Counted from the stretch's first letter, positions 51,401 to 63,000 are shown. The stretch is DNA of 64,000 nt from Stercorarius parasiticus (GCA_013396915.1 VWZL01000429.1:248001-312000); one strand, 5' to 3'. Notes: generated by a model from the sequence alone, not told the origin. Made by a program: numbers and translations.

Positions 51401-52004
51401 TCCATTTTTAGTAGAGGTTCTTCACATCTGTCCTACTTCAACCTTGATCGTTCTTGTGATATAAGCTAGAAAAAGAATGGCAATAAGAGCAGAGTTCAGG
51501 GTTTCTACACTCCCAGACTTTCAAATGAAATGAAATGACAGTGCAACAGCACTTCTATTTCCTCATACATGTCAGTCTGTCAGGGATTCCTCACATCCCA
51601 CCAGGTAGATGGTGACTGCCATTTGGTCCAAACATCAGCTTTTTTTTATTTCAGTGCAAGGGTGGTTGGTATGAAAACCAAGAAGTTCCCAAGGGTGATA
51701 TGCTGAAGGATAACATCCTCCCTACTAAGAATCCCAAAGGTACCTGGTTACATCCCCCAGTCTTTGCAGTCCTGATATGACTGATGAAGAAGATGCCGTT
51801 TCTCAAGAGATTAGGTTTAAACCATTAAGAGATTTGTGAACCTAGACCAGTGTTTCCAGCTCCCCTAAGGAGCAGCTAATGCCACAGAGAGATAGTCTGT
51901 GCATCCTGCCTCCTGTAACTTGCCCTACCTAATAGGAGTCTCCACATCCCACATCAGTTACTTCAAGGCGATTGAAGGTGACATCGCATATGTACTTTGC
52001 TGCA
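45471..52004. other. Unique non-coding sequence, no gene seen
   Basis: No exon, RNA gene or transposon recognised. Frames around 48,971-49,271 overlap in all three plus frames because of a GAG-rich microsatellite. TA-rich runs occur near 46,578-46,592. A divergent stretch of up to about 100 bases just upstream of the CR1 tail at 52,005 may be further CR1 sequence that I cannot recognise. Confidence 0.65.
49121..49147. repeat. (GAG)n / (GGA)n trinucleotide microsatellite
   Basis: GAAGAGGAGG followed by repeated AGG units, uninterrupted for about eight triplets, then GGAGGGAGGC. It creates an artificial poly-glutamate or poly-arginine/glycine stretch in the overlapping frames, which should not be read as a protein domain. 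Confidence 0.9.
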
Positions 52005-52156
52005 AGGGTAGTATATTCAAATGGGATATTAGGAAAGATTTCTTCACTGACAGGGTGGTCAAGCACTGGAACAAGTTCCCCAGGGAAGTGGTCATGGCCT
52101 CAAGCCTCTTGGTGTTCAAGAAGTGTTTGGACAACGCTCTTAGATGCATGGTTTAA
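52005..52156 (+). pseudogene. CR1 reverse-transcriptase C-terminus (fragment)
   Basis: The last roughly 49 residues of the CR1 ORF2 frame remain open to the family stop. Recognisable blocks are [20 protein letters not shown] and [20 protein letters not shown], followed by RCMV and stop, against the family pattern [23 protein letters not shown]...FKRRLDxALRDMV. It lacks the whole catalytic domain and any start, so it cannot make a working enzyme. An open frame continuing upstream to 51,899 is outside recognisable CR1 and is chance read-through. Certain at family level. Confidence 0.88.
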
Positions 52157-52243
52157 CTATTAGTTTGCCCTGTGTGGAGTCAGGAGTTGGACTTGATGAT
52201 CCTCGTTGGGTCCCTTCCAACTCAGGATATTTATTGTATGATT
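52005..52243 (+). mobile_element. CR1 LINE 3'-terminal fragment
   Basis: A 5'-truncated CR1 copy of about 240 bases containing the very end of the reverse-transcriptase frame, its stop and the 3' untranslated tail. The tail holds GTTGGACTTGATGATCCTCG near 52,187-52,206, then GGGTCCCTTCCAACTCAGGA and ends TTGTATGATTCTA at 52,242. The ending matches the CR1 3' terminus, where a GATCCTTGTGGGTCCC-type block precedes ATTCTATG repeats. No target-site duplication is obvious, as usual for CR1. The tail type differs from the copy at 58.8 kb, indicating another subfamily. Confidence 0.9.
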
Positions 52244-52737
52244 CTAAAAAGAGCAAAGGTACAGGCTTTACTAACAATACAAGTATACAAGACAAAAGAT
52301 GCAACATCCCCATTGTTATAGTGTTAGTCCAGAGCCCAGCAACCTTGGGTCCAGCTCCTAGCCTCAGACACTCATAGTGAAAAATTTTTCTGACCTGGTG
52401 TCAAGTTTCTTTATGACCCACAAAGGCATCTGACATTTGTCAAAAGATGCTATAAATACTGAAAATGTTCCAAGGCAAGGGTCATCCTGCAGAGAAGACC
52501 ATGCAGAGTCATCAAAGTCATCACGCAAAGTCAGTCATTTCACATGTTTAGTCAAACCAGATTTAAACTTACTTTTTTTTTTTCTCCACTTCATTTCCTC
52601 TTATTCAATTGAATACCAGAGGAATTGCAGGAGGCAAATGTAAACAAAATAGACATGAAGTTTTCATAGGCTCCCTCTAAACCAAAAAGCAAAAAATATC
52701 TAATATCTCACAGCTGTTGGGTGCACCTCAGCCTTGC

Positions 52738-52750
52738 AGAGAGAGAGAGA
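52738..52750. repeat. (AG)n dinucleotide run
   Basis: Thirteen bases of alternating A and G, a short simple repeat. Confidence 0.9.
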
Positions 52751-53047
52751 CCTAACCACAGAAGATCCAGAAAGCACAAAGAAGGAAAGTAAGATTCATC
52801 AGCCAGTGAACTAGCAAGAAACTGAAAATTTCCAAATGAATAATAAAACACTAAAGTCATCATAAATAAACTGTACAAAAATGCAGTTGCTCTTTTCCCA
52901 GCACTGGTATTTAACCCCAAGTGGCTCAAGTGGAAGAAAGAGAAATGTCTTAAAATGATCAAGACAGAGACTTCCTAAAACAGCCGGCAGTCTGAGCTAA
53001 GCTCAGCACTGCCCCAGCTAGAATCCTATTTCTGCTCCCAGATCATC

Positions 53048-53068
53048 GCTAATTATTAGCAAATTTGC
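53048..53068. promoter_or_regulatory. Two overlapping perfect dyads (GCTAATTATTAGC and GCAAATTTGC)
   Basis: GCTAAT-T-ATTAGC (53,048-53,060) shares its last GC with the 10-bp palindrome GCAAATTTGC (53,059-53,068). The first holds a TAATTA-like homeodomain core. The symmetry is real; any function is conjecture. Confidence 0.3.
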
Positions 53069-53866
53069 TGAAATAAAATTCACCCCACACATTTTGGAAA
53101 CAAGGTCTTCCCAGTGAGTTTTGCTCCCAATTTCCATTCTCACACTGAAAAAAGTTTTACTCAATGTTGTTTTCAGATTATATATTTCATTACAGTTTTA
53201 TCTTACAAATGTCTTGAATACAAATGAACAGCTGGATTGCTAATGCTTTCCTTCCAGAAAAGACAGCATAATACAATCATATTTGGCTAATGAGTAAGTC
53301 TTTCACTACATTTTAACTCTCAGCTTTTAAAGAAATTAACAGGAGTTTCTCTTCTTCCCTGCTCTTCTCCAACTTTTGAATCAAATTACAGCAAACACTA
53401 CTCATGTCTCATTTTCTATACTTCACACTCATAGCTGGAAAAAGATAGGGAGGTGAGAGAGGTTGATCTAGTCATTTATTAATGTCAGGGAGCTTCAGGC
53501 TAGATCTATTCAGTGGGGGAGAAACATTGTTATTGCTCTCAGTAAATTGAGGCAGGTCCCGTTAGTCTTGCAAACAAAAATTCTCCAGTTGTTCACATTT
53601 GCTAAATAAAGGTTCTCTGGTCAGCTGCCTGCTGACAGACACTGAAAGACAGCAGCAAGGAACATTGTACATCTCTCGGGCACCCGCAGGGAAAGCAATG
53701 TTGCCCCATAAGAAGGTTCACAGAATTTCCAAGTAGCAAACAAAAAGACACAGAGAAATCACTAGAAAGCACATATTGAAACAGGTGTCTGATTGTACAA
53801 TTATATACATATATTATTTATAAGGAGAAGCTGAGCTGGCTGTAGCATCTCCAGCAGGCAAGGGGG

Positions 53867-53892
53867 TTTTTTTCTCTTTTCTTTTTTTTTTC
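53867..53892. repeat. Polypyrimidine tract
   Basis: A 26-base T-rich run interrupted only by C, next to a GGGGG stretch. Simple sequence, with no splice-acceptor context that leads into a recognisable exon. Confidence 0.85.
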
Positions 53893-53904
53893 ATATTCTA
53901 AATA

Positions 53905-54080
53905 TGTTTGACTTCAGAATTTATGTTAAAAATCATGTCAAGCTTTGGAAATTAGGATTGAATATTCCTGTACGCGCATTCAATGGTTGTGAAGATGCAA
54001 ATTAATCTATGATTATAACTAGAAATCAGTCTTTGAAAATAACTCTCAAGGCAAGGTAATGCCTGCCGGACAGCACATTT
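53905..54080. promoter_or_regulatory. Possible conserved non-coding element
   Basis: A unique block containing AGGATTGAATATTCC, TACGCGCATTCAATGG, GATGCAAATTAATCTATGAT (octamer-like ATGCAAAT joined to TAAT) and TATAACTAGAAATC. ATGCAAATTAAT is the kind of composite POU/homeodomain word found in enhancers. No conservation data are available here. Confidence 0.25.
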
Positions 54081-57000
54081 CAGTATTCATTTGTGCAAGC
54101 ACAGCAGCTGCCTACTTCGATGTTTGCAACTCAGGCCTTCTGCACGGTACTTTAACCATCACTTAAGAATTCTACATCAATGCTCTTACTTGAATCACAG
54201 ACACATTATTAGCAGGTGGAAGTTCTTTCAAAGGCCACAGCCATAACAAGCCCATGGCATTACCAATTAATAAATGTGGATTTAGAAAGGTAATTTCTGT
54301 TATATCCTGCTTACCAGGGATCTGATAAAAACCCTCAACAACTATAGCACACCATGAGAAGGTATGCAGGTAAAGAGCAGGTTATTTTGTTCCTTTTGTT
54401 CTTAATTTTTCATTGTGCTTCACTTTTGTGTGCTAAATGAGGACAGACTCTTTGTTCCCCACCCCACCTCTCACCTCTCCTCCATCCACCATGACACCTA
54501 TCCCCATAGAGGACAGGTCACCTTCACTGTTTTCCTTCCCTCTGGGGCTGCTCACTCACAGGCAAAAGGAAAGCTAAAAGTCTTGCCGTGGTCAGTCTGT
54601 GAGATGAGAAAAGTATCAGAAACCCTGGCAGGCCTTTCTACCCATTCTGTCAGCCAACCAAAAGCAGAAAGAGCCAGGAAGCCACTCGGCAGGTGGATGG
54701 ACACAAGAAGAGCGGGGTCCTCTCCGTGTGGTCCTACAGCATGTGCACTGCCTGGGCCTTAGAGCTGAACATCCAGCAGGACGCGGCCACCTCCCAACTA
54801 GGAGCAGGGGACGTTCCCCTCACTACTCTGTAAAAGCAAATGGCCATCCCAAAACCAATACATTTATTTTAAGCCTTAAGATATTTAAAATAATCCCATT
54901 GTCTTTCGTAGAGGTGAAAAAGAAGTCTAAGCAGTTTTGAACGTTTGCAAATGGCAACCAGTATGAAGTATATAAAACCACAGTAAGCGTTGGCACCTTC
55001 ATGTAGCTGAATGAGAGGATCTTTCACAACACTTAGGCATGGATTACAGTTTTCTTCGTTGTACCACTTCATTAACGTAACCTTTCCCATGCCTTATGCC
55101 TTACCTGTCTGGGATAATAACAAGTACTTGTTCAGAGGAGTACTGCAGAAATTAATATTGAAATCTGCAGAAATTAATATTTAAATCTATACAGCATCAA
55201 AACCAGTCATGTCCCGTTAGGACAGAAGCGCAGAGTCTTGATGCGGTGCCCAAGTGAATGCATCTTCCCCAGGTGAAATTCTGCAACCCTGAAGTGCAGA
55301 GCACTAGCGGGTGTTCAGCATCTCTCAGAGAATGAGCAGGACTGAGCACTCCCAGCCCACGTTGACAGTCTAAGGGAAGGCTTTCACATCTTGTTCTCAA
55401 AGCTTTTCAAACCCTGATCCTAACAGAGCTCCTAGGAGGCTTTTTAATTTTCATACTTCTCAAACCTAATTTAATTTAGTCGCCCCTCTCTCTCAAATCA
55501 AGTCAAAGACTTAGAGGGATTTGAGGAGAAATACAATCTTCTTTCATTAAAAGCAGGGTCTTATCGCAGATCTTCATGGTTTGTATTGTCCTGGCAATAG
55601 GGGAGATCACGTAACTGGGAGTGTTTATTTTCTATGAGGCAATTAAGTTTGGGAGATATGATTGTAATTCTACGTGCTTACTTGCAAAACTATGTACTCA
55701 CTCACACCTGGGCTGGGCCTGGTCAGTCTGGCACCAGTTGCCAAAGTTATTTGTGTGTGCACATATCAAGGGCTTTGCGAGGTCAAAGAGAGATCAGTCA
55801 ATTGAGACTTGGAAAACCTTGTCAGCGTAAACAGAATTCTTATCAATTTGTGAGAAATATTGATTTTTATATCACATTTCTCTTTTCGCAGCAAATCTAA
55901 AAAGATGTAGCGCAGAAAACTCATTTGAACTGCTGTTCTCTGCAATTTAGAAAGATGCCCTCTTTTAAGTTTTTTTTTCTCATGCTAAATAATTATTCAC
56001 CTGAATTCATATCCCTTTTTATCCTTGGTCATGCTAATTCCCCAGTTCTGAACACTCAAACAATTTTGGATTGGGTTGGAATCGATTTTTACTACCAGGC
56101 ATTAAGGAAATGCACCACTTCTAGCTGCTGACAAAATACTACAGTCTGTTTTACTATCTATCTCCTGAGTAAAAAAACCCCAAAACTTACAGGATAGAGA
56201 GAAAGTTGCCTGGACAAGGCTATGACTTGCCAAGTAAGGACAGCCACAACTGCTGATTACAAAAATGCAGTTTTCAGTTCTGACTGGGGACAAGGCAGTA
56301 AAATAAGTTCCAGTAAAATAAGATGCCAATTAGCATTTACCACAGACCAAAAAGACTGGTTCTTAACCTTCTCTGACGCTAGAAAGAGCAGAGGGTGTCC
56401 AAGTTAGGCATATGATATACAGGTACTCAGTTAATCCTCTGGCACAACCAGCCTCCTCAGGTAATCACCCAAGAACTGCTAATTATGAAAAGAATAGATT
56501 ATACTGCAAAAAACATATTTTTAAACTTTTTTCCTGGGTGAGGTGATTTCTTCTCTTTTCTTATCCCTCAAGTAAAGACTGAGTGAAATAAACATCAGTA
56601 TTTTCTTCCACCAGCTCTCTGTTCTCAGCTACATCTAATCTCTCACACCTGCTCAAGCTCATTAACCCTTGAAGTTAAAAATCCTGCACAATGAAACCCC
56701 TCTTAATTAACTTCACTGCTTGTAAACAAAATCATAAAACTAGGAAAAATTTGGTATGAAAGTTGGTTCTTAATCACTTTGATTTATACTCCCTAAAATC
56801 TGACATAGACTGACCCATTTTTTTCCCCAGTCAGTGGCCAGTTCCTGCTTACCTGAGTTCTTCCACTCTCAATAACTTGTATCTAAAGACCAACCAGATG
56901 AAGCTGATCCCAATGAAGACTCTGGTGACAACAAGAAACAAAGCATCCTGAAACATTTTTAGCCCTAGTGCATTCTCCTTAGGACAGAGGACCTATTCTA

Positions 57001-58708
57001 CTGCTGAATGAGTGTGTCCTGAGGTCATTAGTGTCATTAAGCTCCCATTTAACATCAACTTCAAGGTAAGAAGAGTACTTAACCCTGACCAATCACAAGT
57101 TGTCCTCAAGCTCATGTGCCAGTATTGTCCTGCCGCATCAGAAATGCCCACAGAATCTAAAAATCTTGCACTACATCTTGCACTGTATAAGAAGAAGTGC
57201 TACACATATATCAGATTTGTTTGCCGGATTCTTCAATGGCATCCCAGGGAATAGTGAATACAGATAAAAATATTAAATGTCATATTCGAGGTAACTTAAG
57301 GCTGATATCTAGAAGATTGATTAAAACTGCTGGATAAAGATTATGGCCAAAACTATCACTCACCTAGCACACTGGGACTTCCACCTTAAGGGTAAATCTT
57401 GAGAGCTAACACAAGACTGCAAGATAAAACTCTCACAAGACTGACTACCTCCTGCTACCTTGTCTTCTCACGCACTTAGTCTGCAACATATGTGTATATG
57501 TGTAGGGTTGCTCATATACTCCCAGCAAGAATTTCAAAACTCTTTATTGCACATGCTTACCCCACTTTGGAAAAAATTAATCCAGATGCAGCAGATGTTA
57601 GTTTTGTCAGTTAATGTGGCTCTGGAAGGCAGGATGCTGTGTGGTATAAGAACCCATAGGATGCAAAGACTAAATGGAAATGAGATTAGCAGGGTCTGTC
57701 TCTAGAGACAAAGTGATTATTCAGTCAAAATGATTATTCAAAAAGAGCAGTCTCTGACAAGGGAAAAAAAGATGGAATGAGGGTCATAGGGAGAGAATGT
57801 GCATTGTTCAAATATTGATAAACAAGTAGCATGGAAGGGGGTAGAGCCTAAAGTACCAGTCACAGAAACTGGAATTACCTATTTACCAGATGCTTAGAAT
57901 TACTGAGGTGAAAATCTACTGGAAATTCACAGGGCGTAAGAATGCAGAAAGACAAACAGACCCATGTAGAAAACTGAGGAACCTCCTGACAGGGATGGAG
58001 CAATAACTGCCATCTCCGGACTTACAGACAGTAGGAATAGAGCTGATCAGTCAGAACCCCTTTTTATTGATCAAATTAAGGTTTAACAGGCTGGGGGGCA
58101 AGCTTTAAAAAGAAAGGGGATTACATAAGAAATGCTGTTCACTTCTTAAAATTACGAAGTTGGGGGTCCATTCCTATTACAATGTCCTAAGTTTTCTAGC
58201 ACACTGTTATCTACAGCTACTGGTGTGTAATTACGTGTTTCACAAAGTGACACAGTTACAGGAAGCCATGACTAAATGTTCCTACTAAATTAGCCTCTTG
58301 TGTATTAGTCACTCTGCTCATACAGGAAAACTGCATCTGGACTCTTCCCTCATGTTTACACCCATTTTTAATTGATGTAAGTCTAGTATCTCACCGCATC
58401 TACATGTGATCTACCTTTGCAAGTGGGAGAAGACTCCGACCTGCTGTTTCAATTGACTTTTCAAGATATATATTTTCCTCAAAATATTAATGGTATGCAG
58501 AATCCAAAAAATTACTAAGTGATGTTTATAATGCTGTATTTCAAAAGAATTAATTATTTAACTAATGTAAGCATAAGAATAAACTTTACCTATTTACCAT
58601 TATACTCTAAATGAATGCAGGTGTATGACGGAACTTTCATGTATATTACAGGTGTGCATTGACCTTGACATTTCTTTAAATAATAGAATTTTTCGTATGA
58701 CCACAGAC
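54081..58708. other. Unique non-coding sequence, no gene seen
   Basis: The 115-codon frame at 54,415-54,762 (+) lies in a locally GC-richer stretch and has no domain. A 22-bp tandem duplication lies at 55,143-55,186. No transposon recognised before the CR1 at 58.84 kb. Confidence 0.65.
55143..55186. repeat. 22-bp tandem duplication (2 copies)
   Basis: Two adjacent 22-base copies beginning CTGCAGAAATTAATATT differ at a single position (G versus T at unit position 18). This is a recent local duplication. The repeated unit contains a PstI-type CTGCAG and a TTAATA core. Confidence 0.95.
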
Positions 58709-58748
58709 AAGAAAGGAAAAAAAAAAAAAAAGAAAGGAAAAAGAAAGG
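58709..58748. repeat. Polypurine tract with A16 core
   Basis: GAAAGG, a run of 16 A, then GAAAGGAAAAAGAAAGG. The flanks of the A run mirror each other (GAAAGGAAAA on both sides), suggesting slippage within an AAAGG-type simple repeat rather than a retrocopy tail. Confidence 0.85.
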
Positions 58749-58902
58749 TCAATAAAGTATTTTTCATCCTTCACAGCCCGATCCAATCCCAATAAAGAGA
58801 GTAAGAGGGGCAGGGTGGAGAATCTTATTCAAATAGATCATAGAATTATAGAATCGTTTAGGTTAGAAAAGACCTTTAAGAACATTGAGTCCAACCACTA
58901 AC

Positions 58903-59463
58903 CTAATACTGCCAAGTTACCACTAAACCACGTCCCTCAGCACCACATACATCTACAGGTTTTTTAAATAAGTCCAGGGATAGTGACTCAACCACTTCCC
59001 TGGGCAGCCTGGTCCAATGCTTGACAACCCTTTCAGTGAAGAAATTTTTCCTAATATCAAATCTAAACCTCCCCTGGTGCAACTTGAGGCCGTTTCCTCT
59101 CATCCTTTCACTTAATACTTGGGAGAAGAGACCGACCCCCACCTCTCTACAACCTCCTTTCAGGTAGCAGTAGAGAGCGACAAGGTCTCCCCTCAGCCTC
59201 CTTTTCTCCAGGCTAAACAACTCCAGTTCCCTCAGCCGCTCCTCATAAGACTTATTCTCCAGACCCCTCACCAGCTCCACTGCCCTTCTCTGGACCCGAT
59301 TCAGCACCTCAGTGTCTTTCCTGTAGTGAGGGGCCCAAAACTGAACACAGCACTCGAGGTGGGGCCTCACCAGTGCCAAGTATGGGGGGACGATCACTTC
59401 CTTAGTCCTGCTGGCCACACTATTTCTGATACAAGCCAGGATGCTGTTGACCTTCTTGGCCAC
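58903..59463 (-). pseudogene. CR1 reverse-transcriptase C-terminal segment
   Basis: An open segment of 186 codons encodes the C-terminal part of the CR1 ORF2 reverse transcriptase, downstream of the catalytic motif. In order: [19 protein letters not shown] (residues 2-20), [18 protein letters not shown] (near 30-47), [20 protein letters not shown], then [38 protein letters not shown] and [20 protein letters not shown]. These are hallmark CR1 blocks, close to family consensus. The last residues (after FKKPVDV) leave the family pattern because of a small indel, so the frame runs past the normal stop. It is not independently expressed and has no start of its own. Any protein-like appearance on the opposite strand (59,119-59,541) is a shadow. 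Confidence 0.92.
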
Positions 59464-59474
59464 CTGTCACCTAT

Positions 59475-59708
59475 TCAGCCAGCTGTCCCCAGGTCCTTTT
59501 CTGCCAGGCACCTTTCCAGCCACTCCTCCCCAGGCCTGTAGCACTGCATGGGGTTGTTGTGACCCAAGCGCAGGACCCGGCACTTGGCCTTGTTGAACCT
59601 CATGCCATTGGGCTCGGCCCATCGATCCAGCCTGTCCAGATCCCTCTGTAGAGCCTTCCTACCCTCAAGCAGATCAACACTCCTGTCCAACTTGGTGTCA
59701 TCTGCAAA
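59475..59708 (-). pseudogene. CR1 reverse-transcriptase segment with the FADD catalytic motif
   Basis: This frame carries the catalytic box: FADD is encoded at 59,697-59,708, followed by [60 protein letters not shown] and EKDLG. The paired aspartates that bind the catalytic metal ions are intact. The frame is open only between a stop at about 59,724-59,726, caused by an upstream frameshift, and a stop at 59,475. The stop at 59,475 reflects a small deletion in the 'vlvdsrlnmsqqcaq' region of the family. The segment alone cannot function. Confidence 0.9.
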
Positions 59709-59905
59709 CTGACTGAGGGTGGCTCAATCTCCTTGTCCAGATCATTGATAAACAGATCTGGCCCCAGTACTAGGCCCTGGGGAACACCACTTGTGACTGG
59801 CCACCAACTGGATTTAACTCCATTCACCACCACTGTCTGGGCCCAGCACTCCAGCCAGTTTTTTACCCAGCGAAGAGTACTCCCGTCCAAGCCATGGGCA
59901 GCCAT
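59709..59905 (-). pseudogene. CR1 reverse-transcriptase segment upstream of the catalytic box
   Basis: This segment encodes [20 protein letters not shown], then [20 protein letters not shown] and LDKEIEPPS, the conserved GVPQGxVLGP box that precedes FADD in LINE reverse transcriptases. The reading frame then continues out of register past the FADD site. Relative to the family order 'gag-tgc-acc-ctc' there is a one-base loss near 59,718-59,726. That frameshift separates two adjacent catalytic boxes and alone would inactivate the enzyme. Confidence 0.88.
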
Positions 59906-60032
59906 TTTCTCCAGGAGAATGCTGTGGGAAACAGTGTAAAGGCTTTACTAAAATCCAGGTAAACATCATCCACAGCCTTGTCCACTAAGCGGGTCACCTT
60001 ATCACAGAAGGACATCAGGTTAGTCACGCATC

Positions 60033-63000
60033 AGGATACATACTTTTTTAATATGGTTGACTCTTACTATAGAATTCCCATAACACTTGTCAGCTGCATA
60101 TATACTAGCTATATAAAGATAACTTTATAGTTACATCATGAATTTTATTTGGAGGAATTTTGCTGACCTCGCCTTTGTAAGAGAGCTTTCCTTCTTGCAT
60201 AGGTGTAGATAGACGTGAGCAGTGCATATAGGAGAAGACAGGGACAGTTGTGTTATTTTGTGTCTGCACAGCACAGTGGAGTTATTACCACTTTGCAAGA
60301 TTTCAGCAAGTTGCAGGAGATTTCTCTTCCCCCTCACAGTAAAACGATAGCAGATTTGCACCACCAGATTACATCTTTCCGTGGAGGAGACATTGAAAGT
60401 TTTAGTCAGCCATTATCTTTCACATATTCAAGACACTAAATGGTAAGGCTGATTGGAAAAAAAAATAATGACATAGGACTTTTTTAATGACAGCAGGGCA
60501 GAATGAACAATGATTCTGATACTGTAGTATTAAGATATTTTAAAAACTGCTTATGTTAATCAGCTGTGTCAGTGAAGAAGGAAAAATATGCAAAGGACTA
60601 TTAACTAAAATCACCCGCAAAGGGCTTATATTCACACCTGATACTGATCCCAAATGATGCTCTGAGCTGAGCACCACCCTTACTGATATTCACAAGTAAC
60701 TCTGGGTTCCCTCTCTTTTCAAAGGGAGACAAGGGTTTTCAGGGCTCCTCCTCTTCTAGCATCACTGGAATTTCACTTTATCCTGTTTCAGAATAAATGG
60801 AGTTCATTAATGTAATATATTGTGCTGTAACTTCAGATTAAAGAAGCATCCAGAAAAACACTATAGCTTAAACAGAAAGATAAGCAGGACTAGAAAAATA
60901 ATACTTCCTCCTGACGACTCTCTCTTCCTTTCTAAGACAGTAGTTCTGTCTGAGAAAAAAAGTTACCTATTTGTATAAACTAATATAGGAGAGGGACAGT
61001 TGGCCTTCTGTGCATATAGGTTGACTAGTTGAGCAAGAAATGCTTCAAAGACCTTGAGTGCAAGTCTTTGTTTATTGAGAATAAGCAATCAATCAATCAG
61101 AGCACACAACAAGACCTTGTTCAAACAATGGATAATGATGAGTGCCTCAGTCACACGGCTGAGATTGGACAAGTAAACCTGACATTACCAGCAAAAAAGG
61201 CAAAGTCAACAGCACAAAAGTCACAGAATAAGAGGGAGGTCTCAAGCACAGGAATGTTAACATACATTCAAATGGACAGAGGGCTTTCTTGAGATTTCTC
61301 TTAAACAAAATGTTTATTATTTAAAGCTATCAAAACTCTCCTTGGAAACTAGATTAAATAAATCCCCACATCTGAAATCTCTATGACTTAAGGCCCACTT
61401 CTGTTAAATTAATTTTCATGAGATTAATAGTACCAAGATTATTTTTTCTTCCTGTATGTATTTGTGTATGTTTTCCAGATTTCATTTACAGCAATCGTCC
61501 CTGTTTATAAGTTTCACTGAAAGCAGGCCAAATGTGAACAACAGCACAGAAGAGAAACAGTCCACATCATTAAGAAAAAAATAATGGAAAATCTAGTGCA
61601 AAACAAGTACTAATTATTCTGTGAAATACATCTCTTTCTATTTCTCTTTCCAGCAGTTTCTCAAATTCATCTTTCCATATTTCAAATAAAATTTTAAGAA
61701 CTCCCAAATTTTGCAGCCAGTAGATCCTGACAATCTTCTGATTACCTGGTGATGGATGAACTTGCACTATTTACACAGGAATGGGGGGGATGTCTGGTGA
61801 GAGAAGAGAGACCAGATATGCAGAATGATTTCACATCCTTGCGTTAATGAACAGTAACGAGATGAGAACGTCATTTGCTTCATCAGCCTGCAAAGTATAT
61901 TTGGAAACAGAACTTGGTTCAACATAAAATTTATGGGTCTGCTTTACTTGCTGCTAACTGCAAATCCCAGCACATGTAGTCCATTCTCCCACATTTTCTG
62001 GGAAGGTAGTGGAAATCTTCAGATTAGCAAAGCTGTTTGTGTGAAAGAGTTTACAGGACCATAAGACATCTCCGCTGTGGTGTAAACCATCGATTGATAA
62101 CCCAGGCTGTTACTGCTAACCATTTCTGCACTGCATTCCAACAGCCCATTTCTCAAACCTTTAGTTGGTCATGTAAATTGATTTTCCTTGAGTCCTTGCA
62201 GAACTTTCCTGTTCAAAATTTCTCTGTTATGCGGCTGCTGAAATTAATGCATTTATCTTATTTATATAAAAAAAAGAGTCAACCAAGAACTTAGCTGTTG
62301 CCAGCGGAATTTTTTTTAAGAGAATCTAGTATATCTTGTGGTTTTGATGAACCGAGCATGCTTGCAGCTACACAAACAGAGGGCATTACATCTCCATAAA
62401 TAAGTATCAGTCTTATCTCATTTATTTCCACAAGCACAGGACAGACAAATGCTGGAAATGGAAGTCTGAGGTATATTTCACAGTGGACAGAACCAGGATG
62501 CACTTCCATCTCCTGTGCTGCACTTGCACAAGGACCCTCCAAGCCTTCAGCTTCTGTTGTGGCTATGAAACATTCATTTTGCACGGGTAGAAAGAAACTA
62601 AATTACACACTGACCAATGCATTCAACTGCTCCTTTTGCCCAACAGGGAAAACACCGTGCTGAATTTTAAATGAAGTGAATTTGGTCGACTTTCAGAGTA
62701 TGAACCGTTTGATGCCCTCTGCACCCCAGGGGCTGTAGAAAGGCAACAGGTTTTTCGCTGTTTGAGATTTCAGGGGGTGAAGGACAAAAGCAAAGAAAAC
62801 TGACTTTGTGCTTTGCTAATTTTCCTCCATTAAAAAAAAAATGCACACATAAGGAAGTTACTTATGATAAAGTCTAGGAAATTTCTTATTAAATGTATAC
62901 TGACCTTTAGTTATTTTGAAGCATGCTCTAGACTGAAAGACAGAAGTATACACATGCAAAAGGTTCCTATTCACTCAAGCACTAAGGATACACATCTTTT

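Larger units (their letters stand above)
52244..53904. other. Unique non-coding sequence, no gene seen
   Basis: Holds a (GA)n run at 52,738-52,750, overlapping dyads at 53,048-53,068 and a pyrimidine tract at 53,867-53,892. No gene or transposon recognised. Confidence 0.65.
58838..60032 (-). mobile_element. CR1 LINE, 5'-truncated, moderately young
   Basis: About 1.2 kb of CR1 on the minus strand covers the second half of the reverse transcriptase and the 3' tail. On the + strand the 3' end reads ATCATAGAATTATAGAATCG (from 58,839), the complement of the ATTCTATG tail repeats, then TTTAGGTTAGAAAAGACCTT and TTGAGTCCAACCACTAACCT. The 5' edge near 60,030 is an abrupt truncation inside the reverse-transcriptase region, as usual for LINE insertions. 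No flanking target duplication is visible, consistent with CR1. This is the best preserved repeat in the window. It retains long open segments but is inactivated by at least one frameshift and a small internal deletion. Confidence 0.95.

Noticed and set aside
51899..52004. N-terminal extension of the CR1 fragment
   Set aside because: The open frame continues, but the sequence shows no CR1 block upstream of about 52,005.
54415..54762. 115-codon frame in locally GC-richer sequence
   Set aside because: No domain and no splice-bounded exon structure that continues into neighbouring coding sequence.
58709..58748. A16 run as the poly-A tail of a processed pseudogene
   Set aside because: It is flanked on both sides by the same AAAGG-type simple sequence, with no transcript-like sequence adjoining.
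59119..59541. 140-codon open frame on the plus strand
   Set aside because: It is the exact antisense shadow of the CR1 reverse-transcriptase segment on the minus strand, which carries the real protein signature.
58820..60060. Target-site duplication flanking the CR1 insertion
   Set aside because: No matching direct repeat was seen at the two edges. CR1 elements usually lack clear ones.
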